Below are positions 13,944 through 22,062 of a stretch of 23,008 nt of DNA, piece after piece. How positions within the stretch are numbered: the stretch's first letter is position 1; each line of letters begins with the position of its first letter. A model generated the notes under the pieces. It was not told the DNA's origin. It saw only the letters and a program-made list of their open reading frames with translations, and searched no databases. Location: positions 1-23,008 of the IMG/VR virus record IMGVR_UViG_3300001827_000107, one strand, 5' to 3'. The DNA is from a virus. Both the position numbers and the translations under genes were made by a program.

Positions 13944-14900
13944 TTATGCGCCTTCTGAACCAAAGATGCCCAGAGGGTCAGACCAACCAAAGCTGTAACG
14001 TTCTCTGGCTTTGTACTTCATGTTTCCTGTGTCGAAGTCACCATCAGTTTTTGTCTGCATTGCCACACGGACAAAGTGCTTCAAACCATCAGGTACATCA
14101 GTTGTCAGGAACCAAGCATCTGCATCGGTCAAGTAGTGGTTTACTGCAAACCCCTGAGGGATCACCCCCATACTCTTGATGGCGTTGATGTCGTTTGGCG
14201 CAAAGGTGGTGACCGCTGACAAGGACGTGCGTAGTGTAGTGCTCATCAAGCGCTCTGCTACAAACATCAGGTCAGTAGGGATGATCAACTTTTTAGGCTT
14301 TGCTGCGATCAACAACCCGCGCTCATCTGTCCAGTTGGAGATCTGAATTACTGAGGCTTCCAAGGAGGTCTCATTCAAATCGGCTGGAGTTGTTAGGGAG
14401 TTCTGGTTCACTCCGCCACCTACTAAAGGGTGCCCTGTGCGCGAGCCTGCTGAGTTAAAACCAAACAATGAGCGCCCATCGCCCCCACGGTAAGCAGCTA
14501 CAGTACCGTCAAACCCGTTGTTCAGGATGTTGGCGGCCATAACTTGCTTGGTGTGGGCCATAGAGCGGGCTAGCGCTTTGACATAACGCTTACCCACGCT
14601 TGCGTAAAGGTTGTCCTCCATCGCTTCCTCGGTTATCGCGAAACCTAGTGCAATGGTCTTGTGGTTGTATCGAGAGGCGTATGCTTCTTGAGCTTCGTCG
14701 TAGCTAACCGCTGCGCCCTCTGCTTTTTCCAAAGCAGCGCCAAAGTTAGAAAGCTTCAACTCTTCTTCAAAAGAGCGATTTGACTTCTCTGTTACGAAAA
14801 TCTCTTTGTGCTCTTCGGCGTACGTTTTGTACTCCTGGCCAAAAAGTGCGTGCAACCCGGGAATGAGTTGCTTAAGTTCTTGTGCGCGTGAAATAGCCAT
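13944..14900 (-). CDS. Major capsid protein, 318 aa
   Basis: The sequence has features I associate with phage major head subunits of the Mu gpT-like/HK97-fold type: KSNRSFEEELKLSNFGAALE near residue 40, then AVSYDEAQEAYASRYNHKTI, LGFAITEEAMEDNLY and VKALARSMAHTKQVMAANIL. The C-terminal part has PKKLIIPTDLMFVAERLM and ends ARERYSFGWSDPLGIFGSEG. ATG at 14900 follows AAGGGGGA, one of the stronger ribosome binding sites here, as expected for the most abundant virion protein. The gene is immediately followed by an intrinsic terminator, which fits a highly expressed gene that ends the head operon. No N-terminal delta domain or protease gene typical of HK97 maturation is obvious. Confidence 0.82.
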   Translation of the reverse strand: MAISRAQELKQLIPGLHALFGQEYKTYAEEHKEIFVTEKSNRSFEEELKLSNFGAALEKAEGAAVSYDEAQEAYASRYNHKTIALGFAITEEAMEDNLYASVGKRYVKALARSMAHTKQVMAANILNNGFDGTVAAYRGGDGRSLFGFNSAGSRTGHPLVGGGVNQNSLTTPADLNETSLEASVIQISNWTDERGLLIAAKPKKLIIPTDLMFVAERLMSTTLRTSLSAVTTFAPNDINAIKSMGVIPQGFAVNHYLTDADAWFLTTDVPDGLKHFVRVAMQTKTDGDFDTGNMKYKARERYSFGWSDPLGIFGSEGA

Positions 14901-14912
14901 AATTTATCCCCC

Positions 14913-15533
14913 TTATAGGCCAACAGCATTAGTCAGGCTGTGGTAGCCTGGGTTGAATTTGACCAGCACGTCTGGGAAAGCGTCGTCAATCGGCGAAACC
15001 GCTGCCACAATGCGGAACGCCGCGGTTGTAGTAACAGTAGTGGACTCCAATGCACTTGTTGACAGCCCGGTAGTCACGCTACCCGTGCTGGTGCTTTGCG
15101 CAGCGGCGAAGAAAGTGTTTGCGCCTATATCAGACTGATCAATCGCCCCGTCCAACTGAGCTTGGAACAAAACGTTGGGGTCATCAATTACGTACGCTTT
15201 AATAGCGCCTCCATCAGCAGCAACTGTGCCGCTTGGGTAGTATTGGCTATGCACCACTTGGTTGGCGGAGTTAACATACTCACAACCTACAAACACACCT
15301 ATTGACCCTGTCAAGGTAGTGCCTGTGGGTAGGGCGTTAGTTGTTCCGTCAGCACCTGTAGCGGTGGACAAAGCAATGTAGCCGTCCGCGCCGATATGCA
15401 CGACTTGGCCTTTAAAGATATTAGTTGCCTCCCCAGCTGGGTCAATAAGATATTCACTTACCGCCCCGGCGTAAGGCATACCATCTGCGCGTTTTACGGC
15501 TCGCAGTCCGTATGGTGTTGCAGTAGTAGCCAT
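14913..15533 (-). CDS. Head-associated structural protein (decoration or minor capsid type), 206 aa
   Basis: The N-terminus MATTATPYGLRAVKRADGMP, with FKGQVVHIGADGYIALSTA, IGVFVGCEYVN and a C-terminal DVLVKFNPGYHSLTNAVGL, follows a structural protein family common next to or before capsid genes in marine phages. It is beta-rich and Ala/Thr/Gly-rich. ATG at 15533 follows GGGAG at about six bases, a strong site, so it is probably made in large amounts. The capsid gene starts 12 bases after its stop. A decoration or head-stabilising role is the best guess, with a minor capsid subunit as the alternative. Confidence 0.65.
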   Translation of the reverse strand: MATTATPYGLRAVKRADGMPYAGAVSEYLIDPAGEATNIFKGQVVHIGADGYIALSTATGADGTTNALPTGTTLTGSIGVFVGCEYVNSANQVVHSQYYPSGTVAADGGAIKAYVIDDPNVLFQAQLDGAIDQSDIGANTFFAAAQSTSTGSVTTGLSTSALESTTVTTTAAFRIVAAVSPIDDAFPDVLVKFNPGYHSLTNAVGL

Positions 15534-15544
15534 ATGACTCTCCC

Positions 15545-16015
15545 TTAATTACCTGTTCCAAATGAAAGTTCGTCTTTTTGATTGTTAAACAACGGAATGC
15601 GCGGGTCGCGCTGAGCTTCTAAGTTAGCGTTTACAGACTCTGTAGCCATGCGATTGCGGTTTTTGTAATACGTTCTACGTTGAGCTGCCAGGGATTTATG
15701 CAATTTGCACAGGAGTAGCCCTCCCATTTCAATAGCCCCTTCAAAAGGCCCTTGCGTCACGGTATGAAACCGCATGCTGGGTACTTCCTCGGCCTTAACC
15801 GGCTCATACCCTTCCCTCATTTTCGAAGAAACGTTTTTATTGTCGATTTCCCCGTTGTTATAGACCCTCACCCACCTGTAGGTGTAATTAGGATCCTTAA
15901 ACTGCTCAGGTATCTCAGGGATCAAAGAAGGTGGAACCCACTGCCTTACTTCCAGCTCGCGTTGCTCATCTTCCCGGACCTTCGACGCCCTTTGTGTGCG
16001 GCTACTCTCAGTCAT
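15545..16015 (-). CDS. Uncharacterised head-module protein, 156 aa
   Basis: The protein is charged and basic at the start (MTESSRTQRASKVREDEQRE) and contains RQWVPPSLIPEIPEQFKDPN, YTYRWVRVYNNGEIDNKNVS and a C-terminal Arg/Asn-rich tail (RRTYYKNRNRMATESVNANL). It has no membrane or Cys motifs. ATG at 16015 lies one base after the scaffold stop, with AGGA about nine bases before it. It sits between scaffold and capsid-associated genes, so a role in prohead assembly or as a minor head protein is likely, but I cannot assign a family. The IP..FKDPNYTYRWVRVYNNG pattern is reminiscent of small phage proteins seen next to scaffolds. Confidence 0.55.
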   Translation of the reverse strand: MTESSRTQRASKVREDEQRELEVRQWVPPSLIPEIPEQFKDPNYTYRWVRVYNNGEIDNKNVSSKMREGYEPVKAEEVPSMRFHTVTQGPFEGAIEMGGLLLCKLHKSLAAQRRTYYKNRNRMATESVNANLEAQRDPRIPLFNNQKDELSFGTGN

Positions 16016-16016
16016 T

Positions 16017-17117
16017 TTACGATTCCTTGTTAAATTTCAGTTTTTGTAGTGCGTATTCTTTTAGGGACACCCCCAGAGTCTCGGCCATAGCGACTTCAGA
16101 ACGTGTTAAACTCACTTTCTTAGGCGACGTGGATCGAGTTACGGGTGCGACCGCTGACGTTCGTTTAGGGCGACTCTGGGGTTTTGGTTGGGGCGCAGTA
16201 GTGACTTCTACGTCATCTTCTAAGCCCTCATCCGCAAACCATTCTGAATCGGGGAACGCTGATCTAACTCGCTTATCAATCGTTTCATAGTACTCATCTG
16301 AAGATGGGTCTACACCACGCTTAACTAGCTCATTGTGCACTCCGGTAGCGTACTGGGTCATTGTCGGGTCAGCCTGAAACCATTGGTTCCTTTGGTGCCA
16401 CTTCAACGCCCTAGGATCTGGGGCTGGAGGGTTATTAACCCTTTGTACACTATCCATGCCCGTTTGTAAAGTGGTTTCTTCGGGCTCGTCAAAAACAGGC
16501 GCTTTTAACGTCGATAGGTTTACTCGGGCCTCTACCATAGCTTCTTGCGCTTGAACAAGCGCCTCAGTGTCCCCCGACAAATGCGCATCGGCAAACGCTT
16601 TTTTGGCTGCTTCGTACTGCGCTTGCGCTTTACCCTTGATGGCCTCAAACGATTCTGTAGACGCGTGCTTGAATTTACCGCGCAAGGCTTCCAGCTCTTG
16701 GCGGGCTTTTTGGGCTATCGCTAAAGCTGCCTCTTTTTGGCGCAGGGCTTCTTCTTTCTCGCGGCGCTGGTCGTGCCACCCCCGAGACAGCTTTTTGATT
16801 CGCTTGCGCACCTGCTCTGAGCTGTATTTGTCTAGCTCCTCCTCAGTAGGAGGGTCAAAATCCTTAATCGGCTCTTTGCCACGGTCCTCCTCCGGCGTGT
16901 CATCCTCCACGGCGATGTCCAAATCGTCATCTCCCACCCCAGGCCCTTGGGATTTTTCTACATTAGTAGAGGGGGTGCGCGCCTCCATTCCTTCGGTTTC
17001 AACTTCCACATCCGCCTCTTCCGGCTCCGCGGCTTCTTCAGGAAAAGCCCTAGCGATCGCCTCTCGGGCGTCAATGTCTTCTTGACTCAATTCTTCATTG
17101 TTTGCGCGAGTGTTCAT
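16017..17117 (-). CDS. Probable scaffold protein, 366 aa
   Basis: Several features fit a phage scaffold: an acidic, disordered N-terminus (about residues 1-100, many Glu/Asp, e.g. EEAAEPEEADVEVETEGME), a long coiled coil at roughly 115-205 (RREKEEALRQKEAALAIAQK, AIKGKAQAQYEAAKKAFADA), a Trp-containing middle (LKWHQRNQWFQADPTMTQYA) and a basic C-terminus (RPKRTSAVAPVTRSTSPKKV). The basic end would bind the capsid shell. ATG at 17117 overlaps the co-chaperonin stop as ATGA and has AAGGAG seven bases before it. Position between portal and capsid genes matches a scaffold. No protease signature is present, so it is not a fused protease-scaffold. Confidence 0.75.
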   Translation of the reverse strand: MNTRANNEELSQEDIDAREAIARAFPEEAAEPEEADVEVETEGMEARTPSTNVEKSQGPGVGDDDLDIAVEDDTPEEDRGKEPIKDFDPPTEEELDKYSSEQVRKRIKKLSRGWHDQRREKEEALRQKEAALAIAQKARQELEALRGKFKHASTESFEAIKGKAQAQYEAAKKAFADAHLSGDTEALVQAQEAMVEARVNLSTLKAPVFDEPEETTLQTGMDSVQRVNNPPAPDPRALKWHQRNQWFQADPTMTQYATGVHNELVKRGVDPSSDEYYETIDKRVRSAFPDSEWFADEGLEDDVEVTTAPQPKPQSRPKRTSAVAPVTRSTSPKKVSLTRSEVAMAETLGVSLKEYALQKLKFNKES

Positions 17118-17446
17118 CGAGTAACTCCTTCTGGATAAGTGGTAACCGCTTCAACTGCGTCGTCATATATTAATGCATAGCGCTCTCCGTCGACTTTAAA
17201 CTGAGTTCCCGCAAAGCCCCGCGCTACAATATAATCCCCCACCTTGCAAAAAGGCCCGCTGGGAAACCTGGCCTCGTCCTTATATGCGTCGGGGCCAATG
17301 TCTATTACTTTTAGTACGACAGAAGTTAACTCCTCGACGTTACGGACAGTATCAGGTTTTATCAAACCTGAAGTCCCAAAAGTTTCTTCGATTTCGGGGA
17401 ACTTGCACAAAATCTTAAACCCAACGGGTTTTGGTAGCTTACTCAA
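17114..17446 (-). CDS. GroES-like co-chaperonin (Cpn10 family), 110 aa
   Basis: The 110-aa chain follows the GroES fold: strand VGFKILCKFPEIEE at residues 8-21, a loop with TSGLIKPDT (25-33) in the position of the GroES mobile loop with its hydrophobic tripeptide (Gly-Leu-Ile here), then VVLKVIDIGPDAYKDEAR, VGDYIVARGFAGTQFKVDGE and the final strand YALIYDDAVEAVT. Family members cap GroEL; phage versions such as T4 gp31 or its analogues adapt the cage for phage capsid folding. The start is TTG at 17446; upstream in the same frame there is no ATG before a stop, and a near-perfect AAGGAGG lies seven bases away. The gene sits between portal and scaffold, so the client is probably the capsid protein. 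No phage GroEL is seen here. Confidence 0.8.
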   Translation of the reverse strand: MSKLPKPVGFKILCKFPEIEETFGTSGLIKPDTVRNVEELTSVVLKVIDIGPDAYKDEARFPSGPFCKVGDYIVARGFAGTQFKVDGERYALIYDDAVEAVTTYPEGVTR

Positions 17447-17457
17447 TTTGAACCTCC

Positions 17458-17664
17458 TTACTCTTGGTTAAACTTGTCTGAAGTTTCTCTAACTACTTGC
17501 ACTGCGGCTTTTATTCCGGTGATTTGACCTTGTAAAAAAGTCAAATCCGCCAACGTTTTTTCTTTATTCCACGTAGCCAATGCTTTTTGCAAAGCTCTCT
17601 CTTTTTCTCGGATCTGTTCAATTAAATAATCGAATACTCCAGTTACACCGTCATGCGTGTCCAT
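17458..17664 (-). CDS. Small helical phage protein, 68 aa
   Basis: ATG at 17664 overlaps the portal stop as TGATG, with AGGAG eight bases before it. The protein is a helical, charged chain: MDTHDGVTGVFDYLIEQIRE, KALATWNKEKTLADLTFLQG, then TGIKAAVQVVRETSDKFNQE. It has no membrane helix, Cys or other catalytic-looking motif. Its stop codon lies within the AAGGAGG of the co-chaperonin gene. Small proteins like this are often found right after the portal gene in podoviruses, where function is not known. A portal-associated or assembly role is plausible from position. Confidence 0.55.
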   Translation of the reverse strand: MDTHDGVTGVFDYLIEQIREKERALQKALATWNKEKTLADLTFLQGQITGIKAAVQVVRETSDKFNQE

Positions 17665-20144
17665 CAGCTACTCTCCTTGGGTGGGTTGTTGGGTTTGTTT
17701 CTACTTAAAATCTCAGCGGCTTTTAGTCGCAGTTCCTGCTGCGCGCGTTGATTAGCCTCATCTTCTCGACGTTGTAGTCTTACGTCCTCGCGCTCCATAC
17801 GTTCTCGCTCCAGGGCCACACGCTCCATTGCTACCGCCGCGTCGTAAGCATCATTCTTCTGCTTGCGTATGATTTCGGCTTCTTTAAGGTCATTCTCACG
17901 TTGCTGCTGCTGCAGCACGGGATCTTGGGCCGCGGCTTGATTAGCCATTTGCTGGGCTTGAGCCATGTTCTGTTGAAGTAAAGCTTGACTAGCTTGAGCC
18001 ATAACCGCGCTCAGCGCTCTCTCCATTTCTGGCGGCACGGGCTGATCACCTTCAGGTAGCGGTTGGCCAAGCATGGCCTCTATCTGCGCTTTGTAAGCAA
18101 ACGCCATATGCTCTTGGATATGCGCCATTAGCGCAGGCCCGATAGTTTGCCCCATAGGGCCTTGCAGTACCTGTTGGTTCATGGGGTCCTGCAAAAACGC
18201 TTGGTGTGTTGCGATGTGGGCTTGGTGGTCTTGGTAAGAGAACGCCTTCATCGGTTGCCCGATCAAAGCCCCCATATTCTCCCTAACAGGATCCCGCGGA
18301 GACTTGTTCTTATCGTCAGGTATCGGCACGATTTTTTCTGCGTTGGGGATGTTGATCATCTCCAAAGCCCCTCTATGTAACTGGGCTAAATCGTACACCT
18401 GAGGCGCGGCTTGGCTTAGCTGTACAACTGCCTGAAGCTGCGCGATGCGCTGGCTCATGGTTGCTGCGTTGGGGTCGCTTACAGGAATCACCTCAACCAA
18501 GTCGTAGTCTGAAGCTTTAGCGGTCTGCCGGTCGGTATCTGGTTCGTACTCGTAGCTGTCCTCGGTGGTGTTTTTAATGATCCGTTTGAGTAACTTAAAC
18601 TCCTCTTTCATGGAGCTATGTACCCGAGCCTGGACCGCCGACATCACCTTAAGTTGCCGTTCCAATAGCGCCAAAGTGGTGCCCACAGGCGCGTTCGCGC
18701 TCATATCGCTAATCTTGATATCCGCTGTGGCGCCAATGCGTCGACCTTCATCCACCACCATCTGCAATAGGGCATACAACACCTGAGACGGTTCTTTATA
18801 AGGCAGGGTCATTATATTGTCTTTGAGTGTGCCCGAGGATATGTCCACGTCGCGGAACTCACCTGGGCCAATCGGGGTGTCGTCCCCTTTAACACGCATG
18901 CCTTTGGTTTTGAACCCCCCAGGTAAGTTAGACAACGTGCCCGCATCGATTAGCTGGCGCATGACGGAAGTAGCGCCTTTCGCAAAAGACCCTACCAAAT
19001 GAATTAGCCCAAACCCATACGCCCCAAAACCAGGAATGTAGTTGTACCCTACATAATAGCCCTCCGGGGTCATAGTATCGTCCCCCTCTTCCCAATTTCG
19101 GCGGATGGCTAGGATTTCGCCTGAGCTGGCTTCGATGCTAACGACATAAGGCTTGGCAATACCCTTCGAAGGTCTTGTTGGCGCCTCTTCTTCCTCTGAG
19201 TCCTCTCCATCGCCTCCATCCATACCTTCTTCGGTGTACTGAGCGTCCTCCACCTCATCCTCATCTCCTTCTGTAGGGTCTGTATCCAGATCAAGCTCGC
19301 ATATGACTTCGTAAATAGTATAGCGCTCGTCCTGTATAGCCTCCATCCCCGCCTTGTCGGCCTTTTTCTCTTCCACCTCGTTCATAATTAAGGTAGGCTC
19401 GGGCAGTTCGATATCTCTGTAAAACCCGCTCGCTTGTAGTTTAAGCACCTCGTTGTGGGTCTTACGCAGGATGTGGGTAACCCTGTAGGACGACCGAACA
19501 TTAGAGACCCCGTAAGGGATAAGCAGGTCTTCGGCCGGGACAAACATACTGACCGGGCGATTCAAAGTGCCGTCATAGTAAATTTTTTTAAACCCGGATC
19601 CGCTTAAGCCTAAATTCAAAAGCATTTTCTCATGCTCGTCCCGGTACTCAGGCATTTTCTCCAACAAGTAAAAGTTCATATCCTCTTTCACTCGTTTGGC
19701 CGCGTCGATCTTTTCTTGGGTTTCCTTACCGATGATTTTAGTTTCTACTGGGCCCGACGCTGGAAAGGTCTCCATTATCGTCTCGGATTGAAACCGAATA
19801 GCCGCCTCCATCAACATAGGGTGCGTTAGGCCGCAAGCGCCCTCCCAAGGCTCCGAACGCTCTTCCATATCTAGCCCAAGGACATCCAGCCCATCGATGT
19901 AGGTCCTGACCCAATCGGCGCGCGCCTCCTTATCACCTTCAATGTGCGCCAAAAGCTCCGATGAAATATGGTTAAGGTGGTTAGTGCTCAGCGTCTCAGC
20001 TAAATTCTGATCATGCTCATACGTGATTTCCTGGACATCAGGCATTAAGTCGATTTCTACCCCTGCTGCGCGTAGCTTCACGTCTTCAGGGTCTTCAATC
20101 TCAATTTCTATATCCGCTGGAGGGAGTTTGGTGGTTTTAGCCAT
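17664..20144 (-). CDS. Portal protein (P22-like), 826 aa
   Basis: The large size and position directly after the large terminase mark this as the dodecameric portal ring. Characteristic text includes PWEGACGLTHPMLMEAAIRF at about residues 99-118, then ETFPASGPVETKIIG, MPEYRDEHEKMLLNLGLSG, GSGFKKIYYDGTLNRPVSMF and VPAEDLLIPYG, which I recognise from P22-type portals of marine podoviruses. Residues 283-320 are an acidic stretch with 21 Glu/Asp in 38 residues, absent from many relatives as far as I recall. The C-terminal third is Gln/Ala-rich then helical (MAQAQQMANQAAAQD, MERVALERERMEREDVRLQR), resembling the barrel helix of P22 portal. ATG at 20144 follows AGGATTAGAC. The gene is coupled to the 68-aa gene by TGATG. 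Confidence 0.88.
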   Translation of the reverse strand: MAKTTKLPPADIEIEIEDPEDVKLRAAGVEIDLMPDVQEITYEHDQNLAETLSTNHLNHISSELLAHIEGDKEARADWVRTYIDGLDVLGLDMEERSEPWEGACGLTHPMLMEAAIRFQSETIMETFPASGPVETKIIGKETQEKIDAAKRVKEDMNFYLLEKMPEYRDEHEKMLLNLGLSGSGFKKIYYDGTLNRPVSMFVPAEDLLIPYGVSNVRSSYRVTHILRKTHNEVLKLQASGFYRDIELPEPTLIMNEVEEKKADKAGMEAIQDERYTIYEVICELDLDTDPTEGDEDEVEDAQYTEEGMDGGDGEDSEEEEAPTRPSKGIAKPYVVSIEASSGEILAIRRNWEEGDDTMTPEGYYVGYNYIPGFGAYGFGLIHLVGSFAKGATSVMRQLIDAGTLSNLPGGFKTKGMRVKGDDTPIGPGEFRDVDISSGTLKDNIMTLPYKEPSQVLYALLQMVVDEGRRIGATADIKISDMSANAPVGTTLALLERQLKVMSAVQARVHSSMKEEFKLLKRIIKNTTEDSYEYEPDTDRQTAKASDYDLVEVIPVSDPNAATMSQRIAQLQAVVQLSQAAPQVYDLAQLHRGALEMINIPNAEKIVPIPDDKNKSPRDPVRENMGALIGQPMKAFSYQDHQAHIATHQAFLQDPMNQQVLQGPMGQTIGPALMAHIQEHMAFAYKAQIEAMLGQPLPEGDQPVPPEMERALSAVMAQASQALLQQNMAQAQQMANQAAAQDPVLQQQQRENDLKEAEIIRKQKNDAYDAAVAMERVALERERMEREDVRLQRREDEANQRAQQELRLKAAEILSRNKPNNPPKESS

Positions 20145-20152
20145 GTCTAATC

Positions 20153-21661
20153 CTAATAGTAGGCCCGCTTGACGGGGGAGTAGTCGTAATCATCCTCTCT
20201 ATCGGACGTAAGGCTCACAAAGCCCCCTTGCCTGAATCGTAAGAGAGCCAATACGGTTGAGTCAACCAAGTCATCGTGTTCAGCGCCAGGAAACTCATAT
20301 AGCTGCTGCACTAATTCTTCCGCCCACCGAGTCTGCGGTACCCAAACGCAACCGTCTCGAATAATATCCGCAACATAATTAAGCCTAGCAGTCTTATCAC
20401 CCGTTCCTCGGTGTGGTACAAACGATTGTAGCATCATACCTTTACGGCGGAACTCTTGCAACAGCGGGGCCCCGTTGGCCTTGGCCTCAATAATAAACGA
20501 GTCAGGATTCCAGAATTTATACTCTTGGAGTGCTTTGTCCTTAAGCTCAGGAAACTCGGCCCGAAAGTTCAAACTGTTCAACAAGATCAACTCACGACGG
20601 GAAGTTTTCTCATTAAAAAACACCCCCCATGTGGTCAAGGCGTTAAAGTCCGATCTAGCCTTGGCTTCCACTGCAGCGTCCAGTGCCATCAGAATAAACT
20701 CACACTGTGGGGGCTGGGACTGTTCCCACACATTAAACCAGTCTTTCTTAACTATCCCGCCTGTCTCGTTGGTCGGGGTTTGTTGGTACTGCGCGTTCCA
20801 TTGGAACAACGGCATGGAAGCTCGTGTGCGCCGTAGTGCTTCGAGCGACCATTGCTCTGGCCATATGCTCTTTTCGTTTTCCTCGTGTTCGTGCAAGAGC
20901 GCCGGAAAAGAGAAATCTTCGTACTGGTCCGCCTCAGGATTCAACTCAGCATCTTTCATCAAACGGGCTATAAGGTCTCTGGTCGACCACCTGGTGTGCA
21001 AAATAGCCACTCGGCCGTTAGGCATTAAACGCGTTCGGGCGCCATAAGTAAACCATTCGTATACTTTTTCAAACACTTCATAGTTGCCATTGATCACGTC
21101 TTGCTCGTTAAACGGGTCATCAATGATCAACAAGTGGGCCCCACGGCCCGCCAGGGCGCCGCCCACACCCACCGCGAATGCTTCCCCGCCTTTAGTGGTG
21201 TTCCATTTACCCGCAGCCTTGGCGTCTGAAGATATCTCCACCCCAGGGAATATTGATCGATACTCGGGCGTCTGCATTATGTTCCGTACTTTTCGCAGGA
21301 AGTCCACCGCTAGGTCGGCGGTGTGTGACGCGATGATGAGTTTGTGGGTGGGGTTGTTGCCGATATACCAGGCGGGGAAGTAAGTTGAAATAGCCAAACT
21401 TTTACCCATACGCGGGGCCATACTAACCAAAACACGATCCTTCTCCCCGGCCTCAATGGCCTCAAGTAGTCCGTAGAGCCTCACCAAGTGCGGCCCCATT
21501 TTGTAATCCGGTTGCATATGCTGCACAAACGCCATCACGTTTTTACGTACTATTTGAACGTGCTTACGCCTCTCTAGCTCTTCAAGAATCCTCATAGTCT
21601 GCAGCTGCTCAGCTTCGGGCATGGAGGCTACAATTGCTTTGATCTCTTGGTTGCTCAGCAT
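20153..21661 (-). CDS. terL: Terminase large subunit
   Basis: The packaging motor is complete at 502 aa. The ATPase has a Walker A APRMGKS (residues 82-88), Walker B LLIIDDP (177-183, D181/D182) and a coupling motif LHTRWS (221-226). The nuclease domain has the three acidic positions typical of the RNase H fold: D328 (ALDAA), E392 (IEAKANG) and D463/D464 (HDDLVDST). The enzyme translocates DNA into the prohead through the portal and cuts it. ATG at 21661 overlaps the metallopeptidase stop as TAATG. The following portal gene starts eight bases beyond its stop. All key residues are present, so it should be functional. Confidence 0.95.
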   Translation of the reverse strand: MLSNQEIKAIVASMPEAEQLQTMRILEELERRKHVQIVRKNVMAFVQHMQPDYKMGPHLVRLYGLLEAIEAGEKDRVLVSMAPRMGKSLAISTYFPAWYIGNNPTHKLIIASHTADLAVDFLRKVRNIMQTPEYRSIFPGVEISSDAKAAGKWNTTKGGEAFAVGVGGALAGRGAHLLIIDDPFNEQDVINGNYEVFEKVYEWFTYGARTRLMPNGRVAILHTRWSTRDLIARLMKDAELNPEADQYEDFSFPALLHEHEENEKSIWPEQWSLEALRRTRASMPLFQWNAQYQQTPTNETGGIVKKDWFNVWEQSQPPQCEFILMALDAAVEAKARSDFNALTTWGVFFNEKTSRRELILLNSLNFRAEFPELKDKALQEYKFWNPDSFIIEAKANGAPLLQEFRRKGMMLQSFVPHRGTGDKTARLNYVADIIRDGCVWVPQTRWAEELVQQLYEFPGAEHDDLVDSTVLALLRFRQGGFVSLTSDREDDYDYSPVKRAYY

Positions 21662-22062
21662 TACAGGCCTTTATCGTACCATTCTAAACATTGCCTAACT
21701 ATAAGCTCCACCGTGTAAGCCTCCGCTTCGTACTCTTTATTGCCTAGCCCTAAATAAGCTTTTATGTCTTGTAAGGCGTGTACGGCTTCATGCGCTATGA
21801 CAGAAGGTACCCTGACCGGGCGGTCTCTTTTGCTATGCGGTTTAATGCATATGATGATCATATTCACTTCGTCGTTTTGCGTAAACCGGTGAGTCCTACC
21901 TGCGCTATTGGGCCCCAAAAAAGGGGCTACCTGCTCTATGTTTTTTCTTTTCAACCCCGCGGTGAACTTTTTCTCTTGGGTTGTAAACCCTATAAAAAAA
22001 GGCCATATACCTAACTGAACGTACTCAATACACGCTTTATCACTCTTGCGGGTCTTGTTCAA
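21661..22062 (-). CDS. Small HExxH metallopeptidase-like protein, 133 aa
   Basis: The motif HEAVH at residues 91-95 (VIAHEAVHALQDI) with a later EYEAEAY at 110-116 gives the layout of a zinc metallopeptidase of the gluzincin kind: two His ligands, a catalytic Glu92 and a possible third acidic ligand about 20 residues on. The N-terminal half has FFIGFTTQEKKFTAGLKRKN and a basic RVPS before the motif. The start is TTG at 22062; AGGAG lies six bases upstream, which supports it, and no ATG is available in place. It overlaps the small-terminase gene by 23 bases. Similar small HExxH proteins are known in phages near terminase genes, without clear function. Processing of a virion or packaging protein is inference. 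Confidence 0.65.
   Translation of the reverse strand: MNKTRKSDKACIEYVQLGIWPFFIGFTTQEKKFTAGLKRKNIEQVAPFLGPNSAGRTHRFTQNDEVNMIIICIKPHSKRDRPVRVPSVIAHEAVHALQDIKAYLGLGNKEYEAEAYTVELIVRQCLEWYDKGL

Noticed and set aside
16567-17085. Plus-strand open frame of 172 codons opposite the scaffold gene
   Set aside because: Ser-rich low-complexity product explained as the complement of Glu/Ala/Lys codons of the scaffold; no ribosome binding site supports it.
19109-19294. Minus-strand frame rich in Arg/Lys overlapping the portal acidic region
   Set aside because: It is the frame-shifted reading of the GA-rich acidic codons of the portal, so the basic composition is an artefact.
20475-21047. Plus-strand open frame of 190 codons opposite the large terminase
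   Set aside because: It is antisense to terL motifs, has no recognisable domain and lies in a GC-rich gene where antisense frames stay open by codon bias.
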